Source: Tetrapyrgos nigripes (lineage: Eukaryota; Basidiomycota; Agaricomycetes; Agaricales; Campanellaceae). From it: DNA of 64,000 nucleotides. The first letter of the stretch is position 1, and the number at the start of each line of letters is the position of its first letter. A model generated the notes under the pieces. It ran no database searches, was not told where the DNA came from, and saw only the letters and a list, made by a program, of their open reading frames with translations. Positions 11,430 through 20,857 of this stretch are shown piece after piece. The position numbers and the translations under genes were made by a program. Location: positions 248,001 to 312,000 of the forward strand of contig JAACJM010000052.1 in assembly GCA_013368315.1 (NCBI GenBank). Direction: 5' to 3'.

Positions 11430-12526
11430 ATGCCTTCGCACACTCGAGACCTCTCTTCGTCTTCAACAGAGACTGCTGTCGGCAGCCCCGTCGATCTACC
11501 CAAGGGCCATCCTTACATCGAACCACATTACCACACTTTGGGTACAATTTGTCCCATTCTCCAAGCCAAACGTGGAGACGCGCATGCCTACTGTCCATCT
11601 CAAGAAACTGATATACGTTCAGTTTGTCCTGCTCTAAACACTATGGTGAGTTTTCCTCGTATTTGAACTGAGGATAAAGGCTGAACACCGTTCTGGCAGG
11701 CAAATCATGGCTACATGTAAGCTTTCCATCGGTATCCCGACGTATGCTCCCCATCGACTAATTTATCCTCTTTAGTTCTCGGGATGGACGTGATTTGTCA
11801 TTTGTCGACATATACTCTGGCTTGAAAGCATGCTACGGCCTCTCATCGCTTCTTGCTTTCATCTTGACTCTTGGAGGGTTTCTCCTCATCAAACGCTCTC
11901 CAATCCGATTACCGTCATGGATACCTTTCTTTGGAAAAGTCAAGAATCCTGATGGCACTGTGACACCAGCCGGAATTGTAGATCTGCATCTTGTCGGTCT
12001 TCACGGCGGTGTCGAGCACGACGCCAGTGTGGTACATCATGACACACCTGAAGGACACCTGTATCCTCCAAACCGAATTGAGGAGTCCTGGGTTGGGAAC
12101 TTGGTTGGTGATGTGCAGCCTCCTGTACATGGATATACTCCCCTCAGCGAAGAAGCTGTCATGAAAACTCAGCCCTTTGCCTGGAGATCATTCGCCACTT
12201 CGAGGCATATTGACACGCTCGTTTCAGCCGCGGACGTCGGTCGAATGCGCAAGCGAAGAGAGCAGGAAATTCTCCCCAAAACTTTGGACTCTGTACACTC
12301 GGAGATTGCTCGAGGCGAAATGGCCATCGTCCTCGGCATATGGGAGCGCACGTCACCTCTTGAGAATGGTACAATGAAGACTGGAGTTCCTCTCCCGTGG
12401 CTACTCACCTTTCTCGCCGAGGAACGACTGCCAGAGGGTGGAAATTGGAGGCCAAATCATGTCCAGAGTTTGTGGGGAGTTGTACAGCGCAGTAAGGCGA
12501 TCAAGACTACACAGAACGGGCAATGA
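11430..12526 (+). CDS. Heme-thiolate peroxidase (peroxidase family 2 / UPO-like)
   Basis: Three exons (11430-11645, 11700-11716, 11776-12526) give a protein of about 325 residues. The splice joins rebuild CPALNTMANHGYISRDGR, the family's proximal-cysteine motif (usually PCPxxNxLANHGYLPRDG); the Cys is the axial heme ligand. Further on are EHDAS (the Glu-His-Asp motif) and RGE near 12310, which carries a candidate acid-base Glu, as in short unspecific peroxygenases. There is no N-terminal signal peptide. A hydrophobic stretch (SSLLAFILTLGGFLLI, ~11840-11895) sits inside the protein. The pattern fits the intracellular or membrane-associated HTPs that are multicopy in Agaricomycetes, rather than the secreted Agrocybe type. 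Expected chemistry is H2O2-dependent oxygenation or peroxidation; the substrate is unknown. The last codons overlap a local tandem repeat. Confidence 0.85.
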
Positions 12527-12655
12527 CGGACTTTGGACTTTGACTAATGACCAGAGTTTGTGGGGAGTTGTACAGTGCAGTAAGACGATCAGAACTGCAC
12601 AGAACCGTAACGGGCAATGACGGATTCAAGTTGATGACGGACATTGGACTTTGAC
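12463..12655 (+). repeat. Tandem duplication at the 3' end of the peroxidase gene
   Basis: CCAGAGTTTGTGGGGAGTTG occurs at 12463 and again at 12551, an 88-base offset. Both copies continue through a similar ACGGGCAATGACGG and TTGGACTTTGACTAA. The second unit carries small insertions (for example CGTAA near 12606). The first unit codes for the protein's last residues and its stop; the second lies in the presumed 3' UTR. Confidence 0.9.
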
Positions 12656-13077
12656 TAAATGACATTACTAGTTGTAGCACTCTTTTCAGCAGTTTTTATC
12701 TCGTATTACTATGTATTCCATATATGAAAGAGCGACTGTAACATCTCATGCACATGCAGTGCCGACGCACTGTGGCAAGTGGAATGTAATGCGCATTGCG
12801 GATGTTGCGAGGATGCTGTGATCGACACGGAAGCGCCTATTTTTCATTTCGAATGTGATACTTACCTCATTGCTCCTTGTTCGTCTTAATGATCTACTAA
12901 CTACGTGAGTGACTTCTTTCCTTTATGGACGAAGTTTTACAGAGTTCTTTCCTAGTCTATTTAACCATATAATCCTACTTTTTCCCATTGATTTGTCTCG
13001 GGCTTGGAAATTTGTCTCGGTGCGTGTGCCTCCAAGTCATCTCAATTTTCGCAACTGACGCTTTCTTACAGCTCGAA
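12656..13077. other. Intergenic before the deaminase-like gene
   Basis: About 420 bases. A non-coding first exon or leader intron may precede 13078, since a CTTACAG acceptor-like sequence sits just before the chosen ATG. Nothing else was recognised. Confidence 0.4.
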
Positions 13078-14529
13078 ATGACCGCGGACGCAATTCATCG
13101 GGAAGACGTCACCCAGGCACTCGTCACAGAAACCCTTCAATTGCTCAAGGCAGAATATTGGCAGAAGCCTATATTGGAACCTGCACCGGGTTCTCCAGAA
13201 GACATCACACTCAAACACCAGGAATATGGGGCTGACCGCCGTGAAACATTGGAGTGGTCTCTAGCAGTCAGGATTTTGGATTCTATCTGCACCTTAATGG
13301 ACTCTGGCATTGATGGAGATATTTTTGCGGCGGCTTTGGATTTACACGGACGCATCACGGTCGTTCTCGCGAAAAATGGTCTACCATCAGAGGAAGACAG
13401 AACGGCAGCGAGGATGCTGTTTAGGACTGTAGCCCATGCAAAGGACGATGTTTGGGCCATTTTCCCTTTTATTCTCAATAGGTGCCATCGCAAAATTTCC
13501 AAAAGTCTCAGCAAATTGAGAGACTCACTCCAGGAATTGGATCTTGAGGAGCTTTGGCAGGTGGATTACCAGGTGCAATCATTGGAGGATGAATTCCCAA
13601 ATCTCGTCCTTCTGAAAGAGGAAGGAGATTATACCACCACCGAGTTGTTTCGTATCAAGATAAGCAGGGTGGTCGAACTCATACTCGAACAACTCGTCGG
13701 CGTACTGGACAAGCAGAATGAGCATACCCCATTTATTCTCGAAAATCTACATAGTGTTCTGTGCAAGATTTATCAGCTATCTACCACTCGCATCGTCCAA
13801 TACGAGCCGGAACCCCTTCGTCGTGTCAAACTACCCCGTCGCCTGTTCAAAGTAAATCGATACCTTTTCGCAGCTCTGACACTCCAGGCCCAAGCTCATC
13901 GCCTGTGGTCAGGAGGACAGAAAATTCGACATCGTTGGGTCATGAAATCCATTCCCGACCCTCGGACACGGTTAACCAAAATGCATCTCACACCCTCCCG
14001 ACTCCTTGAGCCATGGGCTCTAAACATAACACCGTCAGTCTCGCTGAAACACCAAAGCTGGTACCCAAACGCTTGGACAAGTTGGGAACACTGCATCCTG
14101 ACTCGGTTGCATCCAGAGATACGTCTCGTTATCCATTTGGATGGATTTGAAGCCCTGTACAACTCTGCCCCAGACGCGGATTTTACTGCTGCCACGGATT
14201 GGCGCCAGCTGATACCCACATCGAGTCGTCTTCGGGCGATCGGGTGTAGTAAACGGGTATGTTATGCGTGCTCGATATGGATTAGAGCGTATAACTCGAG
14301 TTTAAAGACGAGATGGGCTAGTAGCGAAACAAATGGACGGATCTTTGTGGATTGGGCACTTCCGGGGAACGCTTGTTGGTATCTCCGTCTGAAGAGAGTT
14401 CCGAAGGCACCGGATGATCGGTTCTTAGAGGCGTTGGAGAAGGAGTTAGCGACTTTGATGTCTGAAAGGGGATTTGAAGAGAGTAGACCTGATTCGAAGA
14501 GGGAAGTCTATGTCATGAGTGGCAGTTAG
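13078..14529 (+). CDS. Fungal OTT_1508-like deaminase-fold protein
   Basis: An uninterrupted frame of 483 residues from ATG 13078 (MTADAIHRED) to TAG. The first ~300 residues are helical and unrecognised. The C-terminal third carries HPEIRLVIH (about residue 345), then AIGCSKRVCYACSIWI (Cys about 395 and 398), then NGRIFVDWALPG. This His-x-Glu ... CysXXCys layout with a trailing G+[KR][IV]xxxWxxP is the zinc-site pattern of the OTT_1508-like deaminase group of the cytidine-deaminase fold, which is expanded in fungi. Substrate and role are unknown for the group. A single-exon gene among intron-rich neighbours is notable. The open frame continues upstream of the ATG, but without an in-frame ATG. 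If the motif match is wrong, this is simply an uncharacterised fungal protein. Confidence 0.65.
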   Translation: MTADAIHREDVTQALVTETLQLLKAEYWQKPILEPAPGSPEDITLKHQEYGADRRETLEWSLAVRILDSICTLMDSGIDGDIFAAALDLHGRITVVLAKNGLPSEEDRTAARMLFRTVAHAKDDVWAIFPFILNRCHRKISKSLSKLRDSLQELDLEELWQVDYQVQSLEDEFPNLVLLKEEGDYTTTELFRIKISRVVELILEQLVGVLDKQNEHTPFILENLHSVLCKIYQLSTTRIVQYEPEPLRRVKLPRRLFKVNRYLFAALTLQAQAHRLWSGGQKIRHRWVMKSIPDPRTRLTKMHLTPSRLLEPWALNITPSVSLKHQSWYPNAWTSWEHCILTRLHPEIRLVIHLDGFEALYNSAPDADFTAATDWRQLIPTSSRLRAIGCSKRVCYACSIWIRAYNSSLKTRWASSETNGRIFVDWALPGNACWYLRLKRVPKAPDDRFLEALEKELATLMSERGFEESRPDSKREVYVMSGS

Positions 14530-15264
14530 CTCAGTGTTTCCGATGATAACCGAGACCTGTACCGGTATTTCTTCAGCAATGTAAAGCGGGAAAGCGAATT
14601 TTTTGCAGTCATTCCAGGACTATGTAGGATGTATGCTGCTATGGAGTAAACACACATCCAGCAATAACCAATATTCTGTGGCCAGAAGTTAGTTGGGAAA
14701 CCTGTTGCTCGGAAACGCATTACACAGGCAGACGATCCGGCTGAGCCCGAAGCCTCGGCAAGCGATCCGATTGGCTCGGTTCGCTTCCGATAAATTTCTG
14801 AAGCACAAAAACCTTTTTTCCAAATGAGTTTCCTCGTCGAAAGCTTGACCTTTTCGAACTAACTTTTGGCCACGGAATATTGGTTGGTGCTGGGTGTGAC
14901 AGCTTGATTTTTCATTGGACCAACTAAGTTAGGGTTGTCTCCTCACCGCTGGACACTCTAGATCTGCTCCTAGGTGACCGACGATGTGGCCAGCTTCTAA
15001 ATAACACGCATCTACCACTTCCTTCACCCCGGCCATTTCTGTACGTTCCTGCTCATCTGTCATGAGTTCTCTCTTTTTCCGGTCTAACCTACAATTCAAA
15101 ACCGTTTCATTGTGATCGGTTAGGTGCTTAAGCTTAGAGCTGTCAACGTCTCTCCTAGCTCATCAACCCCCCTCCTGGACGGTTTGTTCGAGTGTTTTAA
15201 TCAACGGCACTTCAGTCATTTCCTTCCAGACCGCCCCATAACCCCATTGACTCCCGCTTTGTGC
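14530..15264. other. Intergenic, nothing recognised
   Basis: About 730 bases with no exon-like sequence that I recognise on either strand. Short GC-rich patches (14740-14780) stand out against an otherwise average composition. Confidence 0.5.
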
Positions 15265-15751
15265 CTATGGGTTCTATCAGCCTTTTCCTTCGAGACGTCG
15301 CTGTTGCCGGGTACGTTTGTGGCTACCAACTCACGACTTCCCTTTTGCCAATCTACTTTTCTCACCCTTCTATTAGCGGTACACTGAGCCAAGTGTTCAG
15401 TTCTGATGGGTTCAGCCGTCAGGCAACCATCCTCATTTGGGCTGCAATCTTCACGGTAAATATGGCTATTCATCATACGGGTACGGTGGATATTATGGCA
15501 GTTGCAATATGTTGTACTTCTTCTCTTTCTTCTATCGCGTACTTTTCTCGTTTTCATTTTGATATTTCAAAACACTAAAAATCTTGCTTATAGCCATCGT
15601 TCCACTTTACAATGGTGTCGAAGACAAATCTGTTGACGCACTCGAATACGCTATCAATGCTGAGAATGAGGGTGGTAACGCAGGTTGGTTGGAATGGGAC
15701 ACTAGGGAGAGAGATAGCACCAGAGTAGTATGGAGTGATGGATACGCATGA
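15265..15751 (+). CDS. Possible small spliced gene, unrecognised
   Basis: Two exon-like pieces are visible. The first begins MGSISLFLRDVAVAG at 15265 and is followed by a GTACGT donor-like sequence. The last begins after TTATAG at ~15599 and reads IVPLYNGVEDKSVDALEYA..., ending in a stop at 15749-15751; it looks coding in composition and codon use. Between them one frame reads YGYSSYGYGGYYG, a Tyr/Gly-rich stretch. I could not join the pieces into one convincing frame and recognise no family. It may be a small Gly/Tyr-rich protein gene, a remnant, or chance. Confidence 0.25.
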
Positions 15752-16308
15752 AAAGGCAGATTTTGGCAGAAGTAAGGATGGATAAAATCTTACAGACTTG
15801 GTTCAGGTGGTCTTCAAAAGTTGACTTTGGAGATATCTCAGCTTATTTAATTGAACCCGTCGCGCGAGGAGTCGGCCGTAGGCCGGACGACGAACGCGTT
15901 AGGTTGTGTCCTTATAGTTTGAAATACACAGATTTTCAAGAATAAGTTCTTCGGTGAACTACTGTTCTTGATGTTCTGACGGCATTTAGAAAAGACAAAG
16001 GTTTATCTGGGACTTTGAGAAATAGTCACAGTGGTGAGCTGCCACAGCCGGTGTACTATTCAGGCTGATATTCGAGTCCCGAGGCCCTCCCTGGCCGTCA
16101 TTCGACTTGATATCACGCCGAAAAGACAAAAATATCAGTTCACTTTTCCGTCGAGCGGATATTTTTGTCTTTTTGGCGTGTAGTATGCTAGAGCACATTA
16201 CATGCTAGAAAGGCTAGAAATCATTTTGGACGACAGGCTCGGAGAGCCAGCGGCCCACCGGTGTGTGGGTAGCGGGCTTTGACGCCCGCCGACCTTTCAC
16301 CGGTTATT
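15752..16308. other. Gene-free stretch rich in short hairpins
   Basis: No gene recognised. It holds a GC palindrome (GTCGGCCGTAGGCCGGAC, ~15872), the foldback element at 16114-16180, and a GC-rich inverted segment around 16245-16300. It looks like a junk-accumulating boundary before TAP-like copy A. Confidence 0.5.
16114..16180. repeat. Foldback element with 22-bp inverted arms
   Basis: The left arm CACGCC(G)AAAAGACAAAAATAT and the right arm ATATTTTTGTCTTTTTGGCGTG are near-perfect inverted repeats with one mismatch. They enclose a 23-base centre. The compact hairpin resembles a tiny MITE or a solo terminal pair left by excision or internal deletion. No target duplication was established. Confidence 0.75.
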
Positions 16309-16365
16309 CCTACTAATTAACATAGGAGCTGGAGTACTAAGAAGGAAAGGTGACTGTTCTGGTGG

Positions 16366-18586
16366 CTTGCAATGATCTATCACGTCCACTCACCGTCTGA
16401 GACACTCTCAACAGATTGAACCAAGCACGGACTTTTCCTGGGTAGACTGCTTCTCTGGGTTTCAGTGTGCTCGTTTCAAAGTGAGCAATAGGGTTTTTTA
16501 TGGTCTTCCGATGCACGAGCTGACTTCCGTCTTACTAGGCACCTCTTGATTATTCCAACCCAGACAACGGCCAATCTGCCGCTATCGCTGTCGTCAAATT
16601 AGCTGCCCAAGCTCCAGCGTCAGAGTATGGCGGTCCGATCTTCACGAATCCAGGAGGTCCTGGGGGTTCTGGTGTCAAATTCATGCTGGAAGCTGGACAG
16701 TCTATACAATCTGTTGTCGGATCACAGTTTGATATTATTGGCTTTGATCCTCGTGGTAAATTGGGACTGACTTGCTGTAGCTGGACTGATTTGACTAACA
16801 AAGATTAGGTGTCAACAACACTACCCCACGGATATCCTTCTTTAATACGGATGCAGAACGACTCACTTTCTTACTTGACGAGAGGGTAGATCTGAACTCT
16901 ACCCCAGAGGCACTATCCGAGTATTGGGCAAGATATCAAATTGTCAGACAGTTGGCTCAAAGTCGCAATAATGGCAGTCTGAATTTTGTGACTACAGCTG
17001 ATGTAGCACGAGACATGCTTGGAATGTCTGAATCCCTGGGTCAGGAAAATTTACAGTACTGGGGATTTTCGTACATTGACTCATTTTTTTCTCGGGTGGT
17101 ATTTGAGACTTACGAGTGCTGTCCAGTTATAGAACGTTTTTGGGTAGCGTTTTTGCTACAATGTTCCCGGTAAGGCCTGTCGCTTTAACCACGGTATGAC
17201 TGTCTAACCCTCATTCAATGTCTTAGGATCGCATTGAGCGTCTTGTCATTGACGGTACTTGAAGTACGCTTCTTTTACTTTTCTTTCAATCTGACGTCGT
17301 CTACTGTACTGAGCGTCTTAAACATGGATGCTTAGCTCGCCAGTACGTCCTTGTCTGTCAGCTTCATGCGTAATATTCTTTGATAACACTGATCACAGAT
17401 GACTTAGGTGGTTTGGTGAATGACACCAATAAGACCATACAATGGTTCCTCGGTGGTTGTCACGCTGCAGGTCCCGAAAACTGTGCATTCTATGCTTCAT
17501 CTCCTACGAAAATTGAAGCTGCCCTTGATGATATTTATGATTCACTGCGATCCCAGCCTCTTCCCGTTTTTCTGAATTCGGATCTCTACGATATCCTTAC
17601 ATACGACGATTTGAGGTCAATCACCATGGTGGCTCTGTACTCTCCTTCAAATTTCCCCCGGTTGGCTCAGAAATTGGCAGAACTTCAAGCTGGTAATGCA
17701 ACTACCGTTTTTGAGCTCGTGTACGTGTTCCAGTACCATTACATCAGTATTTTCGTTGAGTCAAGGTATACTGAATCAAAACGTGCAAGTCTATAGTATC
17801 TGGAGTGGGTTCTGCAGAAGCTATGGCCGCAATAGAATGTGGCAACTCGGACCCCTTCAACGCTGACGCCTCAGTTGAGGGAGTATATGTCAAGAATCAA
17901 TTCAACCTTTGCAGGAATGCAGGGGGTGCCGTTTATGAATCGCTACGCGTGAGTTTCTTGATTATCCAAAGAGGAAGAAAACAGAGCATTGTATTTCTAG
18001 AGGATGGAAGATTCACCCCAAGCATCGCTTCAAAGGTACAAGGGATCATTAGTTCTGTGCAAGCCTCGTCCTGCACTGATGTCAAAACCCCTCACAGGAC
18101 CCGTCGGAGCTGCGAATACAAGTCATCCATTGTTGGTTATAGGAAACACAGCTGGTACGTGTTTTGCAAGCTGACTGGAATGCTTGGAAGAGATGCTGAT
18201 AGCATGACTCACATGCAGACCCTGCTACTCCTTTGGCCGGGTACGTTACTTCACTCCGGTAACGTTGAGACTGGACGCTAAACATGAACTGTGTATCTAG
18301 TGCAAAGAAAACGAGCTTATCTTTTCCCGGTTCTGTGTTGCTCACTCAAGATTTTCCTGAAGTACGTGTCGTCGTTAATTATCTGGGTTCGAGGCACTGA
18401 TCATAATATTTCGTTGTGTAGCATTCATCGATCAACACAAATTCAACCTGTACTCACCAGCACGTTGCTGCCTATTTCGCCAACGGTACACTACCAGAAG
18501 AAGGCACTGTCTGTTCACTGGACGCTCCTTTGTTCCTTACTAGTGCCAACGCTACGGTCCCCGAATCTCCACGCTCAGCTTCGTAA
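16366..18586 (+). pseudogene. TAP-like serine peptidase (S33), copy A, broken
   Basis: It aligns exon by exon with the two intact copies at 38.6-41.0 and 41.9-44.2 kb: APLDYSNPDNGQSAA, FTNPGGPGGSG (oxyanion region), FDIIGFDPRGVNN, the nucleophile region, the middle exon DDLGGLVNDTNKTIQW, and a C-terminal TAP-like domain. Lesions seen: homology starts inside intron 1, so the signal-peptide exon is gone. The elbow GFSYG reads GFSYR (TATGGA became TATAGA, ~17124). The acceptor before VLDMDAW changed from CTAG to CTGA. The Trp of DAW became TAG (~17334). A 2-nt deletion breaks the frame near 17875, and an 8-nt deletion near the end creates an early stop at 18584. Together these make secretion and catalysis very unlikely. 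Confidence 0.9.
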
Positions 18587-18779
18587 GCGGATTGTAATGC
18601 CGTTATTCTAGTTTCTGGGGGTGCACTGTGTGCTACTCTACAATCTACTAGGACCTTTGATGCGTATATTACAATTGCAGTGAGAATAAGTAATGTCAGT
18701 CCTTTATGAGGACCATGCGGCATTTGCAGACTGAGAGCGAGATGATATTCCCATTCTCGCCATGGTCATCCAATCTTTC

Positions 18780-19134
18780 CCGCTACCGTTAGGTAGTCTT
18801 AGTATGTGATCCGATTTGCAGTCCGCCAAACAAAGCGGGAGCAGGCGGTCCGCTAACTGTTCGCGGACCCATTTCTCCGTCAACCGTCTATGCGAAGCGT
18901 GGTTTTGCCGTGCCCCTGTTTGGCCCCTGTGGTCCACCTCAGTGCGTTTGTTTCGTTTGTGATTGTCCGATCGCTTAGAGAGTGTACAAAGTGTAGAGCC
19001 GTCTTGGTGAGCAGAGCTTTGAATAAGTCATTCAATGTTTCCAGCAATCCTGAACATCAGAAACCTGACACAAAGTAATACTGTTTGGTTACTAGTATGC
19101 TAATTACAGGTCTGCATTGCTGCCGTCCCTGCCT
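18780..19134. other. Intergenic after TAP-like copy A
   Basis: About 350 bases between the end of homology with the TAP-like unit's 3' flank (~18778) and the GH12 stop. It contains GCGGTCCGC/GCGGAC inverted motifs near 18850-18870. No gene recognised. Confidence 0.5.
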
Positions 19135-20299
19135 TCAAGTGCCAATCGAAACGCTGTAGTTCGAGGTCACAAGGTTAGCAGTTCCAGTGAACGGCTCAGA
19201 GCCTGCTTGAATGGACTGGATAAACTGTACCAATTCAGGTCAGACCATCACTGTCGAGACACGGCAAAGAATTTACTTACTTGAGAAGAAGATACTCCCT
19301 GGTTCTGGATTAGGTACTCTGATCATGTCCAAGTTCAGAGGGTATTCGTTCAAGGAACTTGAGGCAAACTCACGGAAGAACTGGTTCAAATCAACATTGA
19401 AATTCGTGATGTCTGCTCCAACATTCTTGAAGGACAAAACCTGCCAGTTAGTGTTTGGCCCGCGCCAGAGATCCCAGGTATGTCCGGCAACAGAAATGCC
19501 CTGAGCAACTGGAGAGCCAACAGGCTGGATTCTAAATTATGCAAGTATTAGGCAACTGACGAAATGGTAGCGAGAAAGCCTACCCTCCAAGACCGGACAA
19601 CCAAATCATGCTGAAATCTTGGTTAGCAGGAGAATACCAGCCTAAAGAAGTGGATTTACATTTCGTAGGAAGATGCAGAAGATGCAGGAGCTCCCGAGCG
19701 AGCAACACCGGTCCAAATGTCATATCTGTGAGATGTCAGAAATTTCCAAATACTGATCATTTGAAAGAACAGCTTACGCGACGTCTGCGCGGATTCCTTG
19801 CGACTGAGTGCCGTAGTGCCAGGTCCAAATGGTTGGGGCAGAACGAATGGCAGAGAGCTGCATATAGGAGATGAGCAACTTTAGAGAAGTGCTAAAAAGG
19901 AAGTGACTCACCTGGACACCTTTCGCAACACTGGATTCTACGTTTGCATCTATAAAATATGGTCATCACCAACGTCTTAGTACTCTTGAGAGCAAAAGCA
20001 TGTACTGACAGCTCTTGACGCTGTTGGGGCCGTTGGCCCAGGTATAGTTGGTAGTCCAAGCAATGTTGTTTCCGTTAGATGAAGTGAGCGTAGAGCTTTG
20101 GCTACCGACACCGCTCTGTCTCCTGAAGACGATGCCAACCATGAACATGAAGTACCGTGAATGAAGATTCGCCCTACCCCCAAAGATTCTGGCAAAGATT
20201 GTAATTTCCTGCAGGAAGGCAGTCGGTTGGACCAGAAATGGTCTGAGCAGAAGTAAGCGCAGTAAGGACAAGTGTCGGGAGAAGAGTAGAGAGCCGCAT
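19135..20299 (-). CDS. Secreted GH12 endoglucanase / xyloglucanase
   Basis: A minus-strand gene with several short introns. The ATG at 20299 opens the signal peptide MRLSTLLPTLVLTALTSAQ. Mature sequence then reads NYNLCQNLWGRQSGVGSQS (first join over an intron at ~20190) and NIAWTTNYTWANGPNSVKSY, the GH12 core. The nucleophile Glu is in YEIMIWLSGLGG, rebuilt across an intron at ~19612-19660. The acid-base Glu is in QAGSEPFTG near the C-terminus. It ends in NYSVSIGT and a stop at 19135. No carbohydrate-binding module is attached. GH12 enzymes cleave beta-1,4-glucans or xyloglucan outside the cell, fitting a plant-decay lifestyle. The gene is divergent from GDB1. Confidence 0.92.
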
Positions 20300-20330
20300 T
20301 GTGAGCAAGTTGGTCCACACCAGCTTCAAG

Positions 20331-20339
20331 CCTTTTATA
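20331..20339 (-). promoter_or_regulatory. TATA box of the GH12 gene
   Basis: On the minus strand TATAAAAGG lies 32 bases before the GH12 ATG, implying a very short leader. Such strong TATA boxes are common on inducible secreted-enzyme genes. Confidence 0.55.
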
Positions 20340-20857
20340 TGGAAGGAATTCAGTCAGTACTCCGAGATAGAACCACGATGATTCAAACCTGCAAAAGCAA
20401 AATCAATCTGGAATGCATTTGACGCTCTTCAACGCACCGATAATCAGCAGAAGAAACACCGGCGGTAACGATTAGACCGCGCATACTTATGTTGAGACTG
20501 TTAACCTATTTTGTTCAATCTGCAGCTGGTGTAACTCTCGAGAATGACTTACCTGCCAAATCCATCAAGATCGTTTGACTCCAAAAAGGTGCTCCGGTAA
20601 CTGGGGTCCGCTGTTCATGAAGGTGAATGACAAGTTTAAGTTATATGTCTGGAAGGCAGTCCAGCAGGCGGTAAGTCCAGCAACAGAAGCGAGCCACGTC
20701 CATCGACGCGACGTCACCTAATGAAGTACTTCTCACACTTTCTGCAGCTGCCTCAGATGATGTCACTGCCTTAGGCTTCAAATATGTAAGAGGGTAGCTG
20801 GCGGTCACTTCTTGTTCTACCCCCATCACTTCGTGTTTTTCTCCTCCTAAACATACC
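20340..20857. other. Divergent promoter region between GH12 and GDB1
   Basis: About 520 bases between two divergently transcribed genes. Apart from the GH12 TATA box no specific regulatory motif was established, and no open frame in it looks like a gene. Confidence 0.5.

Noticed and set aside
12988..13077. Upstream extension of the deaminase-like frame
   Set aside because: The frame is open but starts with TTG, has no in-frame ATG and contains an acceptor-like CTTACAG; the ATG at 13078 is the better start.
15872..15889. GC hairpin GTCGGCCGTAGGCCGGAC as a terminator or RNA structure
   Set aside because: No gene ends next to it, and eukaryotic Pol II genes do not use such hairpins as terminators. 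Kept only as part of the gene-poor description.
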